Part shown: positions 58,166-64,000 of the stretch, piece by piece
Layout: each line of letters opens with the position of its first letter
How positions within the stretch are numbered: the stretch's first letter is position 1
From: Hippophae tibetana
Taxonomy: Eukaryota; Streptophyta; Magnoliopsida; Rosales; Elaeagnaceae
Direction of reading: 5' to 3'
DNA length: 64,000 nt
NCBI GenBank assembly: GCA_037013495.1
Contig: CM072810.1
Span: 74,508,449-74,572,448 of the forward strand
Made by a program: the position numbers and the translations under genes
Notes under the pieces: model-generated
Told to the model about the DNA's origin: nothing
Databases searched by the model: none
Seen by the model: the letters and a program-made list of their open reading frames with translations, nothing else

Positions 58166-59128
58166 GTTGCCTTTCTTTTCCTTGATTTCTAGGTCAAATT
58201 CTTGTAAGAGTAAGACCCACCTGATTAATCTTGGCTTGGCATTTGGTTTACTTAATAGGTATCTTAAAGCAGCATGATCAGAATGCACAATCACTTTAGA
58301 TCCTACTAAATAAGACCGAAATTTGTCTAAAGAGAATACTATAGCCAAGAATTCCTTTTCAGTGGTGGTATAATTCATTTGGGCATCGTTGAGTGTTTTG
58401 CTAGCGTAGTAGATGACATGCAAACGCTTATCCACTCTTTGTCCCAAGACTGCTCCTATTGCATAATCAGAAGCGTCACACATTAATTCAAAAGGTAAAG
58501 ACCAGTTTGGTGCCATAATAACAGGGGTAGATGTTAGTTTATCTTTCAAGGTATTAAAGGAAGTAAGGCAGTCATTGTTGAAATCAAAATCAGCATCTTT
58601 GGATAGCAAGTTACATAAGGGACGACTTATTTTAGAGAAATCTTTAATAAATCGTCTATAAAATCCTGCATGTCCCAAGAAGCTTCTTATCCCCTTCACA
58701 GATGTAGGGGGAGGTAGTTTGGATATCAATTCAACTTTTGCCTTATCAACTTCAATACCCTTGTTTGAAATTATATGTCCTAAAACTATCCCTTGTTGAA
58801 CCATAAAATGACTTTTCTCCCAACTAAGGGTTAGATTGCATTCAATGCATCTTTCTAAAACCAAAGTCAATTTATGTAAGCAATCATCAAATGAGTTCCC
58901 AAAGACAGAGAAATCGTCCATGAAAATCTCAATGAATTTTTCCACCATGTCCGAGAAAATAGATATCATGCATCTCTGGAAAGTGGTAGGGGCATTGCAT
59001 AACCCAAATGGCATTCTTGGAAAAGCAAATGTCCCAAAAGGACATGTAAATGTGGTCTTTTCCTGATCTTCTGGTGCTATGGGTACTTGATAATATCCAG
59101 ACAGTCCATCCAAAAAATAGTAAAATTC
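58166..59128 (-). pseudogene. Reverse transcriptase (palm, thumb) and RNase H of Athila pol
   Basis: This part would copy element RNA into DNA and degrade the RNA strand. Numbering from the Leu of [11 protein letters not shown] at 59113, domain A of RT has its catalytic Asp at residue 2. [12 protein letters not shown] is at residues 38-49 and the catalytic FMDD at 64-67. The connection segment [19 protein letters not shown] lies at 144-162. RNase H follows, with its acidic residues Asp213 (MCDASD), Glu252 (TTTEKE) and Asp279 (HSDHAAL). All these catalytic residues are intact. The frame is broken upstream: EFYYF at 59128 follows only two nucleotides after FPLPF (59131), where family members normally have about 11 residues, so roughly 31 bases are missing and the frame shifts. 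It ends at an in-frame TAA (58163-58165). There is no true start codon here; the codon at 59113 is TTG. Confidence 0.95.
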
Positions 59129-59130
59129 AT

Positions 59131-59917
59131 GAATGGAAGAGGAAAGTGATCCTTTTTCGTATATAAATTTAGTTTCCTAAAATCTATACACATTCTCCAT
59201 CGAGTGATTATTCTAGTGGGCACTAATTCACTTTTGTCATTTTTAACAACTGTTATCCCAGATTTCTTTGGTACCACATGCACTGGACTAACCCACTTAC
59301 TATCCGCAATAGGATAGATAATTCCTTCTTCTAATAATTTAAGAATTTCCTTTTTAACTACCTCTTGCATGTTTGGGTTTAGTCTTCTTTGGGCCTCTCG
59401 TACAGGTTTAGCACCATCCTCCAAGTTGATCTTGTGCATACACATTGTTGGACTAATGCCTCTTATATCCCCTATACTCCAACCTATAGATTTCTTAAAC
59501 TGTTTAAGCACTTTGATGAGTTCCTTTTCTTGTGGTTTGGTCAAGGTTGAAGAAATTATCACTGGATAAGTTTCTCCCTCTCCCAAAAACACATATTTTA
59601 AGTGCTCAGGTAAGTCTTTGAGTTCAAGTTCAGGTGGATTGGCGTCTTTAATAGATGAAGAACTGGGTAGATTTAAAAGTGTACTAGATTTTGTCATCAC
59701 TTCATTATTGTCTAGTTGTTCAAGGTACCCCTTAATTTCTTCATCTAAATCTTCTTCAACCTTTTCAAGTGTAAGAACGGTTTCAAGCTTGTCTTCTATT
59801 CTGGTTTGGAAAAAGGTGTTTTGGACAAGATTATCCAAAGGATCAACATCGAATATTCCATCGATGGCAGAAATAGAAGGGAAAGGTGAAGAATCAAAAA
59901 CTTTAAAATGAACAGTT
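59131..59917 (-). pseudogene. Pol segment: post-protease linker and RT fingers; gag and protease missing
   Basis: The frame is open from 60114, but its apparent GTG start lies inside the LTR, and residues 1 to about 53 are LTR sequence. Recognisable pol begins about HFKVFDSS (near 59910). An acidic linker follows (EKVEEDLDEEIKGYLEQLD). Next come LPEHLKYVFLGEGETYPVII, GWSIGDIRGISPTMCMHKI and the RT fingers, with KEILKLLEEGIIYPIADSKW, SPVHVVPKKSG and CIDFRKLN (residues 309-316), ending at FPLPF (59131). The expected gag and aspartic protease (DTG motif, and an LGRPFL-like flap) are absent: only about 40 bases separate the LTR end from pol linker. This internal deletion makes the copy dependent on others for gag and protease even before the RT frameshift. 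Confidence 0.88.
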
Positions 59918-59957
59918 GATGAACGAAAACCGGCATCGCCGATTCCCGCAAATACTT
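59918..59957 (-). other. Region where the primer-binding site is expected (degenerate)
   Basis: Athila elements usually begin, just inside the 5' LTR, with a site complementary to the 3' end of tRNA-Asp (TGGCGCCGTTGCCGG). On the minus strand here, after the LTR end ...AAACCA, the sequence contains TCGGCGATGCCGG, which could be a damaged form of that site. The match is poor, and the site may have been altered by the deletion that removed gag. The call is tentative. Confidence 0.35.
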
Positions 59958-60406
59958 TGGTTTTAATATTTATAAAACTCTCGCAAGTGCACGAATCATT
60001 TCGTAGAAAATGATAAGTATACTCCCAAGGTCGATCTAAGGAAGGAATGTATGTGGTTTTTAACTTATTATTCAATCTTTTAAAAACGAAATTAAATCCT
60101 AAACATCCTGTCACGATAGTTTGGTTTTGTGTGTTCCTAATCTAATAACATAAAATAAAACATATATACAGATTAATTAAATATAATCTAAAATCATAAA
60201 AATAAACATAGATACAAATTCAATAAATAATTATCTAGAAATAAACATATATACGGATTCAATAAATGTTCATGCAAATTTTTATCATTTATATTAGCGG
60301 AGTATTTATGGATATAATAACTAAATTAATTATGCTTGCTCATATTAACTAGGTTATTAAAGATATAAATTGACATTTTATTGATTCTCTCTTTTTTATA
60401 TAAATA

Positions 60407-60559
60407 CCACCTTTGGTGGGGTTAGATATTCTTTGTTAACTAAACAAATCAATTAACACCTATGGGTGGGGTTGATAACTAATATGCTTAATTAAATTAA
60501 TTCCTTTTTCTAAGAGATTGAAAATGAACCATTTAAATGCCACCTTTGGTGGGGTTAGA
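60407..60559. repeat. Three dispersed copies of a short palindromic motif in the LTR
   Basis: CCACCTTTGGTGGGGTTAGA occurs at 60407-60426 and again at 60540-60559. A variant, CACCTATGGGTGGGGTTGAT, is at 60457-60476. The core CCACCTTTGGTGG is a perfect 5-bp inverted repeat with a 3-base loop; the variant keeps CACC/GGTG. The copies are 50 and 83 bases apart, with A+T-rich spacers. On the element strand they lie in the presumed R/U5 region, so they could form RNA hairpins. Function unknown. Confidence 0.8.
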
Positions 60560-61139
60560 CAGTTTAAACTTTATTCAAGGTGTCCAAATTAAACCTAAGA
60601 ATTTAATTATCCGAGTACTAACTTTCAAGTTTTAAAACCACTATTGAAAACATGTTGTCAATACATTTTCACATAATAATTCTTATAAAAACTTTTGAAA
60701 TAGAGTTTCACTCTAACTACCGGGCGATTGTACCAACAAATAAAAGAGCACTACTCTAAATTAGACCGGATAACTAAACCTTAAAATCTAATTTTCGGGT
60801 TTAAGTTTGTAATGAAAAATAATATATTTCTCTCTAACATTCTTAATATAAAATCTTGAATAAAAACAAAATCAATTCATTTTAAAGATTTTTACCTATT
60901 TAATATTTCGCAAGCATAACAACGTCGTTATTACATCATTTTTACTAAACAGCTAGCATAGTTAAATTTAACCACAGACAAGTTGAATATAACATGTAAG
61001 AATAAAGCATAAAAATAACTGTAAAGAAAATAAAATCCTTACAGAACTTCGACGCTATTCCCGTTGCTAGAAAACCTCCGAGCGGAATTTGCACTTCCAT
61101 ATATTGAATCAAAAATCTAAATTATTACAAAAACATTAC

Positions 61140-61280
61140 AAGTTCCTCTCAAAAAGAGAAGAACACTAAACCTAAGAGAATTGAACTAAAAACTAAGAGA
61201 AAAACTAAGAAAAGCTTAGAAAGAAACTAAGAGAAACTAAAAACTAAGAAATGAGAGAAAGAAAGAAGAGAGAAGTGAGT
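61140..61280 (-). repeat. Low-complexity purine (plus) / pyrimidine (minus) tract, presumed transcript leader
   Basis: The plus strand is made of loosely repeated AACTAAGAGAAA-type units (for example ACTAAAAACTAAGAG at 61187 and again near 61237) running into GAGAGAAAGAAAGAAGAGAG. On the element strand this is a CT-rich stretch starting about 35 bases downstream of the TATA box, where the transcript would begin. CT-rich leaders are common downstream of plant promoters. There is no coding potential. Confidence 0.55.
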
Positions 61281-61315
61281 TTTGAAGGTGTGGTTTGAAG
61301 TGAATGGAAGGGGGG

Positions 61316-61324
61316 TATTTATAG
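61316..61324 (-). promoter_or_regulatory. TATA box of the LTR promoter (CTATAAATA on the minus strand)
   Basis: CTATAAATA followed by CCCCCC on the minus strand is a strong match to the plant TATA consensus and is placed correctly in the LTR: GC-rich U3 on one side and a pyrimidine-rich leader on the other. Transcription would start about 30 bases downstream, near 61285. The call comes from motif and position only. Confidence 0.62.
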
Positions 61325-61385
61325 GTGAGGATGGAGAGAAAAAATGAGTAAAAAAAATGTTAAAAAAATATTAAAAAATGTAAAA

Positions 61386-61695
61386 ACGCGTATTGGACTT
61401 GCTGATGTCATCAATGACGTCAGCATGACGTCACAGGGGCGGCTGCACGTGAAAAATGGGGCGAAAACGCGTTGGGCGCGCGGATGGGCGGCTGCTGGGC
61501 GCTGCGCGCGCGCGCTGGGGCTGTCGCTGCGCGCAGCTCGGCGCGCGTGAACAGTGCCAGCGCGCTGCGTTGCGCGCAGCTGGGCATGCCAGCGCGCGCG
61601 GGCGCGCGCGGGATGGGGCGCTGGGGCGCGCTGGGGCGCGCGCGGCTGGGCGCTGGGGCGCTGGGCTGCGCGCACGGCCGGGCTGCGACGCGCGA
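61386..61695 (-). other. GC-rich, CpG-dense U3 segment of the LTR
   Basis: In a window that is otherwise strongly A+T-rich, this stretch is mostly G and C, with long alternating GCGCGC runs and degenerate tandem units such as GGGCGCTGGGGCGC. It lies just upstream of the TATA box on the element strand. Overlapping open frames on both strands (for example 61319-61771) give Ala/Arg/Pro-rich translations caused by composition. CpG-rich DNA normally decays in methylated plant heterochromatin, so its survival suggests a fairly recent element. Confidence 0.8.
61403..61451 (-). promoter_or_regulatory. Cluster of bZIP-type sites upstream of the LTR TATA box
   Basis: TGATGTCA (61403-61410), TGACGTCA (61415-61422) and TGACGTCA (61426-61433) are spaced 12 and 11 bases start to start, about one helical turn. 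A G-box, CACGTG, follows at 61446-61451. ACGCGT (the CAMTA/CGCG-box core) flanks the cluster at 61386-61391 and 61467-61472. TGACG pairs are the core of as-1-type elements bound by plant TGA bZIP factors; TGACGTCA and CACGTG are palindromic bZIP sites. The cluster lies 79-127 bases upstream of the TATA box on the element strand. The motifs are seen; binding and responsiveness are inferred. Confidence 0.6.
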
Positions 61696-61992
61696 TTTCC
61701 GTCTTTTTGACATTTTTGACCTTTTCGACCCATTTCGTCCGATTTTTCCATGTTTGTTGACCTTTTCTCACTTATTTATTGATATATTTGTGATGTATTG
61801 CTTCAAATATTCCTCTTTAAGTCTTTACATTGCGTTTTTAAGCCAAAATACCTGAAAAACAATAAAAATACCCGTGATTCCGAAAAAGACAAATTTATAT
61901 AAATATATGATAAAACATATAAATATATGTATTTTTAATCAATTAAGGTACATAAAATCATGGTTATTTTAGTGCTTTTTGAGCACTCATCA

Positions 61993-62007
61993 CAACCCCC
62001 AACCAGC
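61993..62007 (-). other. Polypurine tract next to the LTR start
   Basis: On the minus strand GCTGGTTGGGGGTTG lies immediately before the LTR start TGATGAGTGC. RNase H spares such G-rich tracts, which then prime plus-strand DNA synthesis. It is interrupted by T residues, and a closely related G-rich sequence occurs 1.55 kb upstream, so the assignment depends mainly on adjacency to the LTR. Confidence 0.55.
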
Positions 62008-62034
62008 TTCTTGCTAGTCTCTTAGCAAGAGAAG
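62006..62034. other. Inverted repeat upstream of the polypurine tract
   Basis: CTTGCTA (62010-62016) and TAGCAAG (62023-62029) form a perfect 7-bp stem around a 6-base loop. Outer bases GCTTC (62006-62010) and GAAGC (62030-62034) extend it with a small bulge. The RNA hairpin would sit directly before the polypurine tract on the element strand. Confidence 0.8.
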
Positions 62035-62866
62035 CGATAAAAGCTAAAAATTAAACTATCCTAAATCACTTTCGTGGATTGAAACGGTTGCATTTAGCCT
62101 ATGCAACAAGCCGTTAAACCCCTAGGTTGCCCTAGTGGACGAGTTTGAGTCTCGTGAGGGTTTTCAGTAATGATACCCACAAACATTGAACTAAATGTAA
62201 AGATAAAAACAATCAAATCAAAAATTAAAATTACAACACAATCAAAAATTAATTTAAGAGTAAAAGAACACAACATATCACAAAAATATCTCATACTTTT
62301 TAATGTCTTTTAAGATCATAATTGAAATCTCAAGCATAAGTTATTTTAATCTCTTTAAACAATCATGATTTTATTATAATAATTAGTCGAAAATCATTTT
62401 CATATTTCATTTCAAAAATGTATCAATTTAATTTTACCCAATTTCAGTGTCATGAATCAGTATTCGCTTCGACTCTATTCCTCACAAGTCAATACTCTCA
62501 AAGCACTGAATCCTATGGGTTCAAACACTCATACTAATTTATATGCGAAAGAGTTGATGTATAGAAATGAACTAATATGTTCGCATATGTATAAAGAATA
62601 AAGGCTCAAAGTGTTATTTTAACATTGATCTCATGAAAGGAATCGAATGTATAAATTATAAAGATATCATATACAAAAATTATTTTCATGCATAAATCAA
62701 ACTCATTAAGAAAGAATTTCAAGATATATGCTTTAACAAATGAAGAAATTGCAATGACTTTTTAGGGAATTACTTCCTATATCTTTCTTTTGTAATTAGC
62801 CTTTACTCACAACTTTGTAGGCAATGTGGGTCATAGTATGTAGATGATACTATTTTTTTATCTCTC

Positions 62867-62937
<71 letters not shown>

Positions 62938-63571
62938 GAGTCAACCCATGTACAGATTGTACATTTTTTTGGATTTTGGTGAGTGGTTAATTTTTTTGGC
63001 TTTTCTGTTTGATCTTGGTTTAGGTAACCCCAGATATGTCTTTTTGTTTTTGTAACAGTCATGCATAAATGAGATATAAGCATATACTATCAATTTCTAC
63101 TCAAATCATTTAATCTAAGCAAAAATAATAATCAAAAATATATGATACTCTATTAAGATGAGAAAAAAAATTCATACATTCAATGCTAATACCTATAGAG
63201 ATCATCTAAACTTTTTGAATAAATAAGAAATGTGTTTGGAGTAGAAAAAATATATATTTCACTCTGAATAAAAGAAATTAGGCTCAAATTATATCTCACA
63301 AGGGTAGTCTCCACTAAAAAAAATTCATAAACACCGATTTTGGGTTTAATATAATTTCCACATTTTATCAAGAAATACTAGTTATGACAAAAACTAACTA
63401 ATTATCAAAAATAATTACAAAATATTTCATGATATGTTTTCAAAAATTAATCTAACAGTACCAAAGACTTTAACTATTTACTTAAATTTGATTTAAAGAT
63501 ATGATACATTTTTGTGATAATTTTTTTTTTATATATAGCATGGTAACTTTTCACCACCCCCAACCTAGAAC
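62035..63571. other. A+T-rich 3' non-coding region of the upstream element; no gene seen
   Basis: Between the last pol codons and the LTR I find no frame longer than about 80 codons that resembles a protein. Athila elements often carry an envelope-like frame here; none is recognisable. The sequence is A+T-rich with scattered less biased stretches (for example 62100-62160 and 62450-62520) and one long T run. The poly-lysine frame at 62850-63083 on the minus strand is only a reading of the T run. Confidence 0.6.
62869..62934. repeat. 66-base poly-T run flanked by a short inverted repeat
   Basis: By my count 66 consecutive T residues lie between CTCTCTA and AGAGAG. Counting the last T of the run, the flanks CTCTCTA and TAGAGAG form a perfect 7-bp inverted repeat. 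On the element strand it is a poly-A run within 3' non-coding sequence. Its length in a living genome is likely unstable and may be misestimated by sequencing. Confidence 0.9.
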
Positions 63572-63591
63572 TTACATTGTCCTCAATGTAA
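63553..63591 (-). other. Hairpin followed by a G-rich tract, resembling the polypurine-tract module
   Basis: TTACATTG (63572-63579) and CAATGTAA (63584-63591) form a perfect 8-bp inverted repeat with a 4-base loop. On the element strand it is followed within 6 bases by GGTTGGGGGTGGTGA (63565-63551). The polypurine tract at 62004-61993 is the related GGTTGGGGGTTG and is also preceded by a hairpin. ACATTGAGGACAATGT-type sequences recur in Athila-like elements to my knowledge; their role is not established. Confidence 0.7.
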
Positions 63592-63851
63592 CAACTGCAA
63601 ATTAAAGATAAAGAGAAAAGAGGAGAAAGATTACCTATTTCTTGAGAATGTGTAAGTAGTAATGAAGAAATGCAGGTGCATCCATCATATTCATCATTAA
63701 AGTGTATACAGACAGATCGCTGTGAACTTCTAACATCTCAACAAATATTTTAGTTTTAACAATTTTAAAAATTATTCACATACAAGTAAACTAAAATAAA
63801 CAATAAAATTAAGTAAATAAAACAAATAACAAAAAAATTACCTAACATGAT

Positions 63852-63897
63852 GGGTTGCCTCCCATCCAGCGCTTAGTTTAACGTCTTAGCAAGACGT
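63852..63897 (-). other. Conserved-looking hairpin and GGGAGGCAACCC motif just after the pol stop
   Basis: ACGTCTT (63881-63887) and AAGACGT (63891-63897) form a perfect 7-bp inverted repeat with a 3-base loop, beginning 13 bases after the stop codon on the element strand. TTAAACTAAGCGCT and GGGAGGCAACCC (63863-63852) follow. I associate this order (hairpin, TTAAA..AGCGCT, GGGAGGCAACCC) with sequence downstream of pol in Athila-like elements. It could act in RNA processing or in expression of a downstream frame, but that is conjecture. Confidence 0.65.
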
Positions 63898-63909
63898 ATC
63901 TTTTTGGTG

Positions 63910-63999
63910 CTAAGGGTTACTCAGCCAAATGCAATCCATTTCAGCAATGTTGTTTGGTTCTTCCACATAAGGCTTGACACGATGGCCATTAACTTTGAA
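63910..63999 (-). CDS. C-terminal end of a second Athila-type pol (integrase tail), partial
   Basis: On the minus strand the window opens inside a reading frame with FKVNGHRVKPYVEEP and ends at TAG (63912-63910) after 29 codons. A F-K-V-N-G-x-R-x-K-P-(Y/F) ending is characteristic of the integrase C-terminus of Athila-lineage polyproteins, where it follows the chain's last beta-strand domain. The start and main body lie beyond position 64000. It cannot be the 3' end of the pol at 57460-59917, because it lies upstream of that copy on the same strand. It therefore belongs to another element. Whether that element is intact cannot be seen. Confidence 0.78.
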   Translation of the reverse strand, partial: FKVNGHRVKPYVEEPNNIAEMDCIWLSNP

Positions 64000-64000
64000 C

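Larger units (their letters stand above)
59958..61992 (-). mobile_element. Probable LTR of the Athila-type element (about 2035 bp)
   Basis: On the minus strand it would begin TGATGAGTGC (61992), directly after a G-rich polypurine tract, and end ...AAACCA (59958), next to the expected primer site, giving TG...CA ends. Its last 150 bases contain TTGGGAGTATACTTATC and GTGCACTTGCG, which I associate with U5 of this lineage. Inside are a TATA box (61324-61316), a GC-rich U3 segment (61386-61695), a pyrimidine-rich presumed leader on the minus strand (61280-61140) and three short palindrome-containing repeats (60407-60559). Only one LTR is in the window, so the ends cannot be checked against a partner or a target-site duplication. 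Short open frames within it are chance frames of the GC-rich part. Confidence 0.68.
57460..64000 (-). mobile_element. Athila-lineage Ty3/gypsy retrotransposon DNA: parts of two same-strand copies around one LTR
   Basis: All recognisable pieces lie on the minus strand. From high to low coordinates they are: a pol 3' end (63999-63910), a 3' non-coding region, a polypurine tract (62007-61993), an LTR (61992-59958), a primer-site region, then pol linker, RT, RNase H and partial integrase down to 57460. The lineage is inferred from pol motifs ([29 protein letters not shown]), typical of Athila rather than chromoviruses or Tat/Ogre. A single element would have integrase downstream of RT and before the 3' LTR. 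Here one pol ends upstream of the LTR and another pol follows it, so two copies appear to share one LTR. No gag, protease or envelope-like frame is recognisable. Alternative: two independent fragments brought together by deletion. Confidence 0.9.

Noticed and set aside
58836..59911. Plus-strand frames at 58836-59066, 59369-59569 and 59618-59911
   Set aside because: They are antisense shadows of pol, which carries the recognisable RT motifs on the minus strand.
60114..60114. The GTG at 60114 as the start of a 345-codon pol protein
   Set aside because: It lies inside the LTR; the frame is merely open through U5 and joins pol because gag and protease are deleted.
61319..61855. Overlapping Ala/Arg/Pro-rich frames on both strands
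   Set aside because: They are produced by the GC-rich LTR segment, where stop codons are rare in all frames; no domain or codon pattern supports them.
62850..63083. Minus-strand frame with a long lysine run
   Set aside because: It is a translation of the 66-base T run in 3' non-coding sequence.
1..64000. tRNA, rRNA or telomere repeats
   Set aside because: I saw no cloverleaf-like block, no rRNA-like stretch and no run of TTTAGGG or CCCTAAA repeats.

Overview
The window looks like nuclear heterochromatin of a flowering plant, most likely a eudicot. It has no ordinary gene. About 90% is one satellite array of a long (about 914 bp), A+T-rich monomer. The rest is decayed Ty3/gypsy (Metaviridae) retrotransposon DNA of the Athila lineage, all on the minus strand. 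The lineage call rests on pol motifs such as [40 protein letters not shown] and LVADHLSR. I could not identify the species or match the satellite to a named family.

Layout. (1) 1-57459: 62 complete tandem monomers plus one truncated monomer, all in the same orientation; the array runs out of the left end of the window. Units 1-26 are a mixture of variants. Units 27-44 (23743-40191) form a very homogeneous higher-order repeat built from four monomer types (B-C-D-E, 3655 bp), with extra copies that record unequal crossing-over. Units 45-51 are mixed again. Units 52-63 form a second, looser higher-order pattern. The last monomer, at the array edge, is truncated and carries many private substitutions. 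(2) 57460-59957: internal part of an Athila-type element reading leftward. It holds the pol linker, reverse transcriptase, RNase H and the first part of integrase. Integrase is cut at the satellite boundary inside its catalytic core. Two in-frame stops, one frameshifting deletion in RT and loss of gag and protease make it non-functional. (3) 59958-61992: a probable LTR of about 2.0 kb with a TATA box, a very GC-rich U3 segment and three phased TGACGTCA-type motifs. (4) 61993-63909: polypurine tract, hairpins and a long A+T-rich 3' non-coding region with a 66-base T run. (5) 63910-64000: the last codons of another pol reading frame, running out of the right end.

Interpretation. On the minus strand the order is pol 3' end, 3' non-coding DNA, one LTR, then the 5' part of a second copy. 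This fits two same-orientation elements sharing one LTR, as left by LTR-LTR recombination, with the second copy then broken against the satellite. The many short open frames inside the satellite are repeat by-products: most begin with TTG, they shift with homopolymer length, and they vary freely in amino acids. The most interesting content is the history of homogenisation in the array (nested higher-order repeats, re-assorted haplotype blocks, one visible conversion tract) and the as-1-like promoter architecture in the LTR. I found no clearly new enzymatic or defence system.
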